Shown here piece after piece: positions 7,964-16,414 of a stretch of 64,000 nt of DNA (its first letter is position 1; every line of letters starts with the position of its first letter). Location: NCBI GenBank assembly GCA_002440975.1, contig DJWN01000124.1, positions 1 through 64,000 of the forward strand, given 5' to 3'. Below the pieces are notes generated by a model that made no database searches, had not been told where the DNA came from, and was given only the letters and a program-made list of their open reading frames with translations. Source of the stretch: Bacteroidales bacterium UBA6229 (GTDB lineage Bacteria > Bacteroidota > Bacteroidia > Bacteroidales > F082). Made by a program: the position numbers and the translations under genes.

Positions 7964-10348
7964 ATGAAAAAATATAATCCATACACCACTCCTGGTCTTC
8001 TGATGACAGTTATGGTCGTTGCTGCAATGGCGTTTTTTACGGCTTGCGACACTCAAGGAGACAAAGCAAAGTCTGGCGTTACAGGAGCGCCTTACGGAGA
8101 CGAGTCATTAAACGACATCGTGAAGCGCCGTGGTTTGAATGCAGACGATGTTCTGGCTGCTGCTAAAACCTATACCCCTGATAAGCTAAAAGATGAATAT
8201 ATCGCATTAAACTCTGGCGGACAAGCAGGTAATATGATCATGTATGCTGTACCTTCAATGAGAATTGTGAAATATGTGCCAACTTCATCCAGACAGCCAG
8301 TAAACGGATTTGGCTATAGCAAAGAAAGCTCCGAAATTCTGCGTTCGGGCTATATCGATGGACAGGTAATCGATTGGGGTGATACACACCATCCAGGCTT
8401 TTCCGAAACAAACGGAAACTATGATGGTAAATGGGCAGTGATAAATGATAAAGCCAACCCACGTGTTTTTGTGATCTCACTCAAAGACTGGGAGCTTAAA
8501 CAAACCGTTATGAATCCTATCTTCAGAAGTAATCACGGTGGCTGTTTCTTTACGCCAAACTCTGAATATATTGGCGAAGCCTGTCAGTATCCTGCACCAT
8601 TGGACAGAAAATACTATCCACTCACAGAGAAAAATTTCAAAAAATACTGGCGTGGAGGTTTGACATATTGGAAATTTAATAATGACATTGGCCGAATTGA
8701 AGAAGATAAATCTTTCACAATCGAGTTTCCGCCTTATACCCAGGACTTAACAGATATGGGTAAAAATGTTAGTGATGGCTGGTCGTTTACAAATTCATTC
8801 TGTACGGAGATGTATTTTGGCGGGATAGAAAGCGGCCGTCCGCCTTTCGAGGCTGGTTGCTCTTCGCGTGATGTTGACTATTTGCATGTCGTAAACTGGA
8901 AAAAAGCCGAACAAATGCTGAAACAGGGTAAATATACGGTCATCAATGGTCATAAAGTTATTCCGATTGACGTGGCTGTTGAGAACAATATTTTCTTTCT
9001 GATTCCAGAGCCTAAATCACCTCACGGCGTGGATGTTAGTCCTGATGGAAAGTACATTGTTGTTGCCGGAAAGCTCGATTCACATGCCTGGGTTTACTCC
9101 TGGGATAAGATCACAAAGGCTATCAACGAGAAAAACTTTGAAGGCACCGACGAATTTGGTATTCCAATCATTTCACTCGAAACAGCACTTCATGGTAGTG
9201 TAGAAGTTGGTTTGGGACCTTTGCACAATCAATATGATGATGAACCCGGAGTGATTTATACCTCAATCTATGTGGATTCACGAATCACAAAATGGGATTA
9301 CATCAACCTGAAAGTGCTTGATTATGTATCTTCACATTACAATGTTGGTCACCTTGTTTCGGCTCATGGCGATGCTGTTAATCCTCATGGTAAGTACCTG
9401 ATCTCACTCAATAAACTGTCCATCGACCGTTTCAATCCGGTAGGGCCTTTGCATCCGCAAAATCACCAACTGATAGATATCAATGCAGATAAGATGACAA
9501 TCCTTTACGACTTGCCCATCCCAATGGGAGAGCCTCACTATACTGCACTCATTCGGGATGATAATTTTGAGTCGTTTGAAACCTATGAAACAGGTACTAA
9601 TATTTATACAATGGAGAAATCGCCTTATTTTACTGATTTAGGTTCAGAACGAGTTGAAACAAAAGGGAATAAGGTACATGTTTACGCTACTATTAATGAT
9701 GGAAAGGTAAAACCTGGAAACATTACCGTAGAACAAGGTAAAGATGTTGAGATACATATTACCAATCACGGACAAACCAAACTTGATCATTATGTGTATG
9801 AAATTGCTGCATACGATCAAATGTATCGCTGGAGACCAGGCGAAACAGCCACTTTGGAATTCAAGGCCGAAAGAGCTGGGATGTATCCACTTTTGCTGGA
9901 TCATTACCATAGTGCAGATGGCAGGATATTGCAAGGCTATCTAACTGTAAAACATAATGAAGCAGCTGAAAGTGAACGCTTATTGGCCTACTCAAAACGT
10001 GTTCAGGCAGATATGCAGATGCAGGCCTTCCAGCCATCAGCAATCGAGATGAAAAACCTGCTCGAAGGAGAAATGGAATTCCTGAATTATGGCTGTAATG
10101 CTTGTCACAAATTTGGAGAAGACTTCAACGGTCCTGATTTGCTCATGGTTGACAAACGTCGTACTGAAGACTGGCTCAAATCCTGGATCATGAATCCTGA
10201 AGAACATTTTGATGAAGCCGATATCGAAGCCATGCGTCAGCGTTATAAACTGGCCATGCCTAATCAAAATGTATCTGAACAGGATGTTGCAAAAATTATT
10301 ACTTACCTTAAACTCCGTACTAATCAATACTTAACTGAGCAACAATAG
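7964..10348 (+). CDS. nosZ: NosZ-like protein B: CuZ histidines intact, CuA lost, C-terminal cytochrome c
   Basis: A 794-residue NosZ homologue that would carry the N2O-reducing CuZ site. All expected CuZ histidines are present: H142-H143 (GDTHHPGFSETNG), H191 (NHGG), H308 (DYLHVVNW), H354 (SPHGVDVSPDGK), H421 (GPLHNQYD) and H463 (VGHL). In the cupredoxin domain CuA is destroyed: the positions of C, C, H and M are L645, H649, G653 and L656, with only H609 kept. A class I cytochrome c domain follows (CNACH at 711-715, likely distal M765 in KLAMPNQN), recalling the C-terminal haem domain of epsilonproteobacterial cNosZ. The N-terminus has a lipobox (FFTAC, C28), predicting a lipoprotein. It probably pairs with the preceding protein, which has the missing CuA site. 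Confidence 0.92.
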   Translation: MKKYNPYTTPGLLMTVMVVAAMAFFTACDTQGDKAKSGVTGAPYGDESLNDIVKRRGLNADDVLAAAKTYTPDKLKDEYIALNSGGQAGNMIMYAVPSMRIVKYVPTSSRQPVNGFGYSKESSEILRSGYIDGQVIDWGDTHHPGFSETNGNYDGKWAVINDKANPRVFVISLKDWELKQTVMNPIFRSNHGGCFFTPNSEYIGEACQYPAPLDRKYYPLTEKNFKKYWRGGLTYWKFNNDIGRIEEDKSFTIEFPPYTQDLTDMGKNVSDGWSFTNSFCTEMYFGGIESGRPPFEAGCSSRDVDYLHVVNWKKAEQMLKQGKYTVINGHKVIPIDVAVENNIFFLIPEPKSPHGVDVSPDGKYIVVAGKLDSHAWVYSWDKITKAINEKNFEGTDEFGIPIISLETALHGSVEVGLGPLHNQYDDEPGVIYTSIYVDSRITKWDYINLKVLDYVSSHYNVGHLVSAHGDAVNPHGKYLISLNKLSIDRFNPVGPLHPQNHQLIDINADKMTILYDLPIPMGEPHYTALIRDDNFESFETYETGTNIYTMEKSPYFTDLGSERVETKGNKVHVYATINDGKVKPGNITVEQGKDVEIHITNHGQTKLDHYVYEIAAYDQMYRWRPGETATLEFKAERAGMYPLLLDHYHSADGRILQGYLTVKHNEAAESERLLAYSKRVQADMQMQAFQPSAIEMKNLLEGEMEFLNYGCNACHKFGEDFNGPDLLMVDKRRTEDWLKSWIMNPEEHFDEADIEAMRQRYKLAMPNQNVSEQDVAKIITYLKLRTNQYLTEQQ

Positions 10349-10354
10349 GTCATT

Positions 10355-10389
10355 TTTACCGGGAGGTTTTACTACTACCTCCCGGTAAA
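10355..10389 (+). promoter_or_regulatory. Strong intergenic hairpin after nosZ-like gene B
   Basis: A perfect 13-bp stem (TTTACCGGGAGGT at 10355-10367 with ACCTCCCGGTAAA at 10377-10389) encloses a 9-base loop, six bases after the stop codon. No T-run follows, so it looks more like an mRNA-stabilising or processing hairpin than a simple terminator. Confidence 0.75.
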
Positions 10390-10446
10390 TACCTTAACTT
10401 TGGCAGCGTTTAATTTAACTAACATTAACTTCTAACTTTTTTAAAA

Positions 10447-10806
10447 ATGAAAAGAAAATTCATTGCTCTATTCGGAGGATTACTCTTTACTGTAATACTC
10501 AGCAGCTGTGGCGGTGGTGGTGGAAAAACTGCCGACTTAGCCAATGGTGAAACAATCTATAACAAAGCATGTATAGCTTGTCACTTAAAAGGCGTAGCTG
10601 GAGCTGCTGCTCTTGATGATACTCCCCGATGGGAAGAACTTGCTGCCAAAGGTTTAACTACATTAGTACAACATGCCAATTCCGGATATACCGGAAAATA
10701 TGGTGTAATGCCAGAAAAAGGAACCTGTATGGATTGCTCCGAACAGGATCTTTACGATGCCATCAGTTTTATGTTTAGTAAAGCCGGTGTTGAACCAAAG
10801 CAATAG
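10447..10806 (+). CDS. Monohaem cytochrome c lipoprotein of the nos cluster
   Basis: A 119-residue lipoprotein (lipobox ILSSC, C21) with a poly-Gly linker and one class I cytochrome c domain: haem attachment CIACH (C42, C45, H46) and a likely distal Met in KYGVMPEKG (M88). Clade II nos clusters usually encode such small cytochromes (NosC1/NosC2) that carry electrons in the periplasm. Its place right after the two nosZ-like genes makes it a likely electron donor to the CuA subunit or to the haem domain of the second protein. An extra CMDC pair near the C-terminus lacks the His and is not a haem site. Confidence 0.9.
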   Translation: MKRKFIALFGGLLFTVILSSCGGGGGKTADLANGETIYNKACIACHLKGVAGAAALDDTPRWEELAAKGLTTLVQHANSGYTGKYGVMPEKGTCMDCSEQDLYDAISFMFSKAGVEPKQ

Positions 10807-10824
10807 ATAAAGGTAACAAGTATC

Positions 10825-11607
10825 ATGAAGTCAAAGTCCTACATCATTTTTGCAATCATTGGCGTCATTTTTGTTGGCATCACCTATTTCACACCGATTT
10901 GGGGAGTAGCACTGCAAAGTATTCAATATCCAAAATCCATGTATCCGAAGGGAATCCGTATCAACTTTAAGTTTAATGGGGTTTACAACGGCTGCGAAGG
11001 AGTGAAGGAAAGAGAAGAATTGGCAACAAACGAAGGTGCAGATTGCCTCATGGAAATGAATGCCATCAATCACTACATCGGTATGTATCCGATTGTTCAA
11101 GGCAGGAATAATCCTCCGTCATTGGATCATCCCAGTTTTTATGTGTTTGATACACAACGTGATGCAGAAGGCCATGATGTATATGATCCGGCAACAGGAC
11201 AAAAAATTAAGATTGATGTAACACCTGTATCACTTAAGGTTTTAAATACGATAATGACCTATTCGCCTTATATTTTTGTGTTGTTTATTCTGTTGGGTTT
11301 GTATTTTATTGCAACACCCCAAAAACTCAATCTGGTCGCTGGGTTAATTCCCGCTTTAGTGCCTTTCTATTTCCTGTTTGTGTATATATATTACCTCTAT
11401 TGGTATGGTCATAATCTGGGATTACACGGCGGTGGCGCATTTGCTGGCATCAAGCCTTTTATGCCAACCGTATTTGGCGAAGGAAAAGTAGCTCAGTTTA
11501 CTACCGAATCATACCCGTACTATGGTTTTTACATTGCACTGGGAGCCTTTGTTTTTATGATACTCGCGATTCTTTTAAAACGTAAATCTTTACGAACAAA
11601 ACTATAG
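10825..11607 (+). CDS. nosB: NosB-like integral membrane protein
   Basis: A 260-residue protein with one N-terminal transmembrane helix (about 5-25), a periplasmic segment of about 115 residues containing two Cys (NGCEG, ADCLM), and three further helices (about 148-168, 172-197, 232-252). In clade II nos clusters a membrane protein of unknown function called NosB lies between the structural gene and nosD, and this gene has exactly that position. It contains no haem or Fe-S motif. The assignment rests on membrane layout and position, not on a recognised motif. It may contribute to anchoring or to electron transfer from the quinone pool. Confidence 0.7.
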   Translation: MKSKSYIIFAIIGVIFVGITYFTPIWGVALQSIQYPKSMYPKGIRINFKFNGVYNGCEGVKEREELATNEGADCLMEMNAINHYIGMYPIVQGRNNPPSLDHPSFYVFDTQRDAEGHDVYDPATGQKIKIDVTPVSLKVLNTIMTYSPYIFVLFILLGLYFIATPQKLNLVAGLIPALVPFYFLFVYIYYLYWYGHNLGLHGGGAFAGIKPFMPTVFGEGKVAQFTTESYPYYGFYIALGAFVFMILAILLKRKSLRTKL

Positions 11608-11615
11608 ATGAAGGA

Positions 11616-11648
11616 TCGGGGGTGAAATATCCCCCGAAACTTTTTTTT
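11616..11648 (+). terminator. Terminator-like hairpin with T-run between nosB and nosD
   Basis: TCGGGGG (11616-11622) pairs with CCCCCGA (11631-11637) around an 8-base loop, followed by eight T at 11641-11648. The nosD ATG is only eight bases further on. It has the form of an intrinsic terminator and could lower expression of the maturation genes relative to the structural genes. Confidence 0.7.
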
Positions 11649-11655
11649 AAAAAAA

Positions 11656-12969
11656 ATGAAACAGTTTATACTATTAACAGGATTATTTTTCATTTCACTT
11701 TTGATGCCATTGCTGGCTCAGGAGGGAATGCAGTTTGGCCCTGCCATCAAAATCGAAGGCTATCAGGATAGGAGCAATCCAATTCCGCTTCAGGAAATCA
11801 TTGATCGCACACCTCCCGGAAAGTATGTTGTTCTTGAGCCTGGATTTTATACCGGCCCTGTAAAAATTACACGAAACGCCATTACGCTTGATGGCGAAGG
11901 GAAAGTAACGATTTCTGGTTTGGGTAAGTCATCGGTAATTTTTATGGAGACAAACAATGTAGTACTTAAAAACCTCCATATCATTGAGTCAGGAGGATCG
12001 CATGATAAGATTGACTGCGGAGTAAAAATTATTGGAAATCATAATGTTATAAGCAATTGCCTGATTGAGGAATGTCTTTTTGGGGTGGATATTTTTCAAT
12101 CGAAGCATAATCTGATCGAGTACAACGAAATCACTTCACTTTCCAAACGCAGTATGGCACTCAAAGGTGATGCCATTCGTTTGTGGTATTCAAAAAATAA
12201 CCTCATCAAAGGAAATTATTGGCATAATGTGCGCGATATGGTGGTTTGGTATTCTTCCGAAAACACTTTTGAAGCCAACAAAGGTGTCGGAAACCGCTAC
12301 AGCATACACTTTATGTATGCTCACAATAACAGGATCAACGACAATTATTTTTACGAGAATTCGGTTGGTGTTTTCCTCATGTACAGCGAAATGACTGTAA
12401 TGACAGGCAATACCATCATGCACTCGAATGGCGTGAGCGGGATGTGCCTGGGAATGAAGGAAACTTCTTCTAATCAGATTTTGCATAATCGTTTTATTTA
12501 CTCATCCGAAGGTATTCACGTTGATGTTTCTCCGTTTGTCCCCGAAAAGACAAACACCGTGATGTATAACGAAATTGCCTTTTGTGGTGTGGGCATTAAG
12601 TTTCATACCAACCAGGAAGGGAATCTTTACAAACAAAATTATTTCCACAACAATTTGGTGCAGGTAGAAGCTGAAGGAAAAACAGCAAACCTGAATCGGT
12701 GGCAGGAGAACTATTTTGATGATTATCAGGGTTTTGACAAGGATGGAGACAATATTGGAGATACTCCTTATACCCTTTTTGCCTACGTGGAACACCTCTG
12801 GACTTTCGATCGGGATTTGAAGTTTTTTTATGGCTCCCCACTCTTGTTGGTGTTGGATTTTCTTGAGCGATTGGCACCATTTTCGCAACCAAAGCTGGTG
12901 TTGCGTGATAAGACTCCCATCTTTAAGTGGGATGAAGAATTAGATGCAAAAATGAAAGATCAATTATGA
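11656..12969 (+). CDS. nosD: NosD, copper-site maturation protein
   Basis: A 437-residue exported protein (signal peptide about 1-21, ending PLLAQEG) built of right-handed parallel beta-helix repeats: repeated N-x-I/V-x-x-N motifs such as NAITLDGEG, NNVVLKNLHI, HNVISNCLI and NNLIKGNYW. This is the NosD/CASH fold. NosD works in the periplasm with the NosFY ABC transporter to assemble the CuZ cluster of NosZ, probably by delivering sulfur or a precursor. NosF and NosY are encoded further down the same strand. Its stop overlaps the start of the next small gene (ATGA). Confidence 0.95.
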   Translation: MKQFILLTGLFFISLLMPLLAQEGMQFGPAIKIEGYQDRSNPIPLQEIIDRTPPGKYVVLEPGFYTGPVKITRNAITLDGEGKVTISGLGKSSVIFMETNNVVLKNLHIIESGGSHDKIDCGVKIIGNHNVISNCLIEECLFGVDIFQSKHNLIEYNEITSLSKRSMALKGDAIRLWYSKNNLIKGNYWHNVRDMVVWYSSENTFEANKGVGNRYSIHFMYAHNNRINDNYFYENSVGVFLMYSEMTVMTGNTIMHSNGVSGMCLGMKETSSNQILHNRFIYSSEGIHVDVSPFVPEKTNTVMYNEIAFCGVGIKFHTNQEGNLYKQNYFHNNLVQVEAEGKTANLNRWQENYFDDYQGFDKDGDNIGDTPYTLFAYVEHLWTFDRDLKFFYGSPLLLVLDFLERLAPFSQPKLVLRDKTPIFKWDEELDAKMKDQL

Positions 12970-13373
12970 AATACCGTGTTTTTGCTACTTTTTTGCTTTC
13001 AATTCATCTGGCTTTTGTTCTATTGCCAGAGGTACAGATATGGCGGTATCTGTATCTGATAGCAGGAATGGAGCATTCAACACAGGAACTGAATTATTCT
13101 AATGATGACAAGATGCCGCAAACCGGCGATATTACGTATTTATCAGCTTTGATCAAACGTGCCGGAGACGATCAGGATAAAGAAGAGAAAAGCAAAGCAG
13201 AAATACCAGAAACAACAATAAGTCATACTGGTATGATTTATTTGCCGGTTGAGACGAATTGTAATCCAATTATTTCAACAGACATAGAAGGCAAGTATTT
13301 CCATTATGCTACTAATTTGATCTTTTATCCCAAAAAAGTAAATACACCCCCTCCAAAAGTAACTTTTTCTTAA
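12966..13373 (+). CDS. Small exported protein of unknown function between nosD and the copper receptor
   Basis: A 135-residue protein I do not recognise. The first 20 residues form a signal peptide or membrane anchor (MKYRVFATFLLSIHLAFVLL). The mature part is charged (QDKEEKSKAEIPE) with a single Cys in a TNCNP motif and a C-terminal Pro-rich stretch (NTPPPKVTFS). Its ATG overlaps the nosD stop by four bases, so translation is probably coupled. Small exported proteins in front of TonB receptors are common in Bacteroidota, but no shared motif was seen. A role in copper handling is only an inference from position. Confidence 0.6.
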   Translation: MKYRVFATFLLSIHLAFVLLPEVQIWRYLYLIAGMEHSTQELNYSNDDKMPQTGDITYLSALIKRAGDDQDKEEKSKAEIPETTISHTGMIYLPVETNCNPIISTDIEGKYFHYATNLIFYPKKVNTPPPKVTFS

Positions 13374-13379
13374 AACAGT

Positions 13380-13403
13380 ATTGTATCTGTTTTTAAATAC
13401 AAT
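13380..13403. other. Inverted repeat upstream of the copper receptor gene
   Basis: ATTGTAT (13380-13386) and ATACAAT (13397-13403) form a 7-bp inverted repeat with a 10-base spacer in the 78-base gap before the TonB receptor. It could be an operator or a weak hairpin; no T-run follows. Confidence 0.35.
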
Positions 13404-13451
13404 GCTACCTCAACTTAGGTTCCAATTGTTTCACGAAAAAAAGTTACAACC

Positions 13452-15521
13452 ATGTATAAAACTATAACGAAAATAATTCTGTCAGCTGCAATATTAGCAC
13501 TGGCAACAGTATCTTATGCTCAATCAGATACCTTGGTTCTTGAAGAAATTCTTGTCATCGCAAAGAACCCTCTCAATTTAACAAAATCAAATATTGCCGG
13601 TCGTGTTATTCAGGTCGAAAATCCGCACGATGGCGGAGCTATGTTTATCAATCAGGCTGGTTTTGGCGTTGAAAAACGTGGCAATTATGGCATGGAACCT
13701 GTTTTGCGCGGTTTCAAATATAGCCAACTGAATGTGCTGATTGATGGGGGAGTCCACAGCACTAATGCCTGCCCAAATCGCATGGATCCTACCATTGCTC
13801 AGATAGCACCCGAAGAAATAGAGAAAATTGAAGTCATCAAAGGCCCTTACAGCGTTAGGTTCGGACCTTCGCTGGGTGGCATAATCAATATTGTAAATCG
13901 TAAACCAGATCGTTCGATGGATCAAAAAGTTGCCGGAAGCCTGGAAGCCGGATATCAGTCGAATGGTGGCAATCTATACAGTAATTTGTTTGTGCAAAGC
14001 GTCTTGAAGAAATTTGATTTCTCACTCAATGCCGGTTACAAAGATTATGGAAATTATGAAAGCGGCTCGGGGCAGGAGATTGCTTCTTCTTTTTCGCGTT
14101 TTGGCTATGCCATGAAAATGGGATATCAGTTTACGCAAAGCCAACGACTTCAGCTAACATGGAGACAGAGTATGGCCAAAGATGTGCTTTATGCCGGTCT
14201 CCCAATGGATGCGGATAAAGACAACAGCAGTATTCTTTCGATGGATTATGCTTATACCAATATCAGTCCTTTGCTCAAATCCTTCAAGATTAAGGCCTAC
14301 GGAAGTTATGTGGATCATGAAATGAGCAATACACTCAGGCCTGCCTACAAAGCAGTACATGCCGTATCGCCAGTAACAGCAACTGTTATCGGAGGCCGTA
14401 CAGAATTTGGCCTGCAATCGGCTTCCAATAATTTATTGTATGCCGGTTTGGATTACAAACATATCGGAAAAGATGGAGGAAGAGACCGCCTGGTTTTTAA
14501 GAACACCTGCACCGGTATGGAGTTTGATCCTCCAAAGTATTTCTTTGATAAAACCTGGCAGGATTCTAATCATGATGACTTGGGATTATTTCTCGAAAAT
14601 AAAAGGGATATCAACGAAAATCTTGTCTGGACACTGGGTGTAAGGTCCGATTATATAAGTTATGGTATCAAGGATCCGGATGCGGGATTTTTGGAACAAT
14701 ACAATAACGACATTCAACCTGAAGATCGTTTTGATATTTCAGCTACCACATCAATTACCTGGTTTTTGCCGAAAGGCTATAATTTATTCGTTGCAGCAGC
14801 CCGATCAAGCCGTTCGCCCGAACTTACAGAATTGTTTATCAATCACCTGAGTGTTGGGATGGATGCGTATGAGTATATCGGTAATCCCGAGCTGAAATCG
14901 GAAGTGAATTATCAGATTGATGCACGTATCGAAAAGAATATCAAAGGATTAACAATTTTTACTGATGTCTTTTATTCCTATGTGCAGGATTATATCACCG
15001 CAGCGGTTGATACCACGATTCCGAGGATTTATAATGCCTGCATGGATCCAAAATTTACCAAGCAGTTCAGAAATGTGGATGAGGTATTTTTAGCAGGTTT
15101 TGAGGCTGGGTTCGACTGGAAATTTGCCGAAAACTGGCATTATAATCTTTCTGCATCCTACACTTATGGGCAGAATGTAAGCTGGGATGAGCCTCTGGCA
15201 GAAATCACACCACTGACTTTTCAAACCGCTTTGGCCTATCATGCCGAATTGTTTAACGCAGAGATTCACGGACGCATTGTAGATGATCAGGATCGCGTGG
15301 CTGCTTCCTTCGACGAATCACGTACACCTGGTTTTGCAGTATTTGATTTTTATGCTGATTACAAGGCTTTTGGAGCACTGAATATCATGTTCAGCGTACG
15401 AAATATCTTTGATAAAAACTATGTTGAACATCTTAGCAGGGCATATAAAGGGATGGATATTCAGAGCTTGTACTTTGAATCTGGACGGAGTTTTAATATT
15501 GGTTTAAAATATTCATTTTGA
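13452..15521 (+). CDS. TonB-dependent copper receptor (NosA/OprC type)
   Basis: A 689-residue outer-membrane protein: signal peptide (about 1-23, ending YAQSD), plug domain with VLIDGGVHSTNACPNRMDPT and VIKGPYSVRFGPSLGG, then a 22-strand type barrel ending in a hydrophobic aromatic strand (NIGLKYSF). Copper importers NosA and OprC bind copper through a CxxxM plug motif and an HxM barrel motif. Both are here: C107-PNR-M111 and H289-E-M291, with a spacing (about 178 residues) like that recalled for OprC. NosA is needed for copper loading of NosZ in Pseudomonas stutzeri. So this is a copper importer supplying the nos system, placed within the nos operon between nosD and nosG. Confidence 0.9.
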   Translation: MYKTITKIILSAAILALATVSYAQSDTLVLEEILVIAKNPLNLTKSNIAGRVIQVENPHDGGAMFINQAGFGVEKRGNYGMEPVLRGFKYSQLNVLIDGGVHSTNACPNRMDPTIAQIAPEEIEKIEVIKGPYSVRFGPSLGGIINIVNRKPDRSMDQKVAGSLEAGYQSNGGNLYSNLFVQSVLKKFDFSLNAGYKDYGNYESGSGQEIASSFSRFGYAMKMGYQFTQSQRLQLTWRQSMAKDVLYAGLPMDADKDNSSILSMDYAYTNISPLLKSFKIKAYGSYVDHEMSNTLRPAYKAVHAVSPVTATVIGGRTEFGLQSASNNLLYAGLDYKHIGKDGGRDRLVFKNTCTGMEFDPPKYFFDKTWQDSNHDDLGLFLENKRDINENLVWTLGVRSDYISYGIKDPDAGFLEQYNNDIQPEDRFDISATTSITWFLPKGYNLFVAAARSSRSPELTELFINHLSVGMDAYEYIGNPELKSEVNYQIDARIEKNIKGLTIFTDVFYSYVQDYITAAVDTTIPRIYNACMDPKFTKQFRNVDEVFLAGFEAGFDWKFAENWHYNLSASYTYGQNVSWDEPLAEITPLTFQTALAYHAELFNAEIHGRIVDDQDRVAASFDESRTPGFAVFDFYADYKAFGALNIMFSVRNIFDKNYVEHLSRAYKGMDIQSLYFESGRSFNIGLKYSF

Positions 15522-15586
15522 GAGTGATATAAAAAGATAGAAGTCGCATTTCTGCCTGAATTTTGTGAAATGTAAAAACTAAAACC

Positions 15587-16402
15587 ATGGACAACGAAAA
15601 AAAGAACCTGAATCGTCGGGAGTTTTTCAAAGGTGGTATTGCCGCTGCGGGTACTCTGGCAGTGGTAGGAACTGCCACTTTTATTCTCGATAAAAGTGCT
15701 GCAAAGTCAATGCCGCGCGAAGATTTTCTAAGGCCGCCCGGAGCCATTTCCGAAGAGGACTTTTTGTATGGCTGCATCAAGTGCGGGCTCTGTGTTCAAA
15801 TATGTCCGGTTCATGCCATCGAACTGGCGGGTGCAGGGGAAGGACTTGGTTTTGGTACACCTTACATTGCACCACGGATTCAGGCTTGCGACTTTTCGTG
15901 TGATGCCCTGCAGTGCGTAGAAACCTGCCCAACTGCTGTGCTCGATTTCAGACCTTTTAAAGAAGAAGGTGTGCGTGCGGTTGAAAAGGCAGCCGCCGAA
16001 CCCGGAGCTGATCTTTCTACTGTAAATCCTTTTGAGGTACAGAAGGTTGCTATGAAAGAGGCTGTTCGGATGGGCAAAGCTCATGTGAACAGAAATACTT
16101 GTCTGGCGCACAAAGGAGAAGGCTTCAAAGGCAATCCGCGGGGTGCTGACTTTAAAGGGGTGCATCGTTCTCCGGGGAAAAATGAAGTTTCTGCCAGCCC
16201 ACTGAAAGACAGGGTTTTCAATCGTGAAGTGTGTGATCTGTGTATCACCGAATGTCCGATCGGGGAGAAAGCTATCATCCAGCGCAGGAGCCGAAGCGGC
16301 AGAAAGCTTATTCCGCACGTGCTTGATGGCTGCACCGGTTGTGGTGTTTGCCAAATGGTATGCCCTACGGCTGAACCCAGTATCGTTGTTGAACCATTTT
16401 AA
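15587..16402 (+). CDS. nosG: NosG, periplasmic 4x[4Fe-4S] ferredoxin-type protein
   Basis: A 271-residue homologue of NapG/NosG with a twin-arginine signal (RREFF at 10-14, followed by a hydrophobic stretch). Four ferredoxin cysteine clusters are visible: CIKCGLCVQICP (63-74), CDALQCVETCP, CDLCITECP and CTGCGVCQMVCP. NosG and the membrane protein NosH form a quinol dehydrogenase that feeds menaquinol electrons into clade II nos systems, replacing the NosR protein of clade I. The nosH gene follows 12 bases later. No nosR homologue is in the window. Confidence 0.93.
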   Translation: MDNEKKNLNRREFFKGGIAAAGTLAVVGTATFILDKSAAKSMPREDFLRPPGAISEEDFLYGCIKCGLCVQICPVHAIELAGAGEGLGFGTPYIAPRIQACDFSCDALQCVETCPTAVLDFRPFKEEGVRAVEKAAAEPGADLSTVNPFEVQKVAMKEAVRMGKAHVNRNTCLAHKGEGFKGNPRGADFKGVHRSPGKNEVSASPLKDRVFNREVCDLCITECPIGEKAIIQRRSRSGRKLIPHVLDGCTGCGVCQMVCPTAEPSIVVEPF

Positions 16403-16414
16403 AACTCAGAAGCC

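Noticed and set aside
10825..11607. Cysteines in the NosB-like protein as a haem or Fe-S site
   Set aside because: The Cys residues are isolated (NGCEG, ADCLM) and do not form CxxCH or ferredoxin spacing.
15728..16354. Open frame of 208 codons antisense to nosG
   Set aside because: nosG has clear Fe-S motifs in the sense frame; the antisense frame shows no domain and overlaps it fully.
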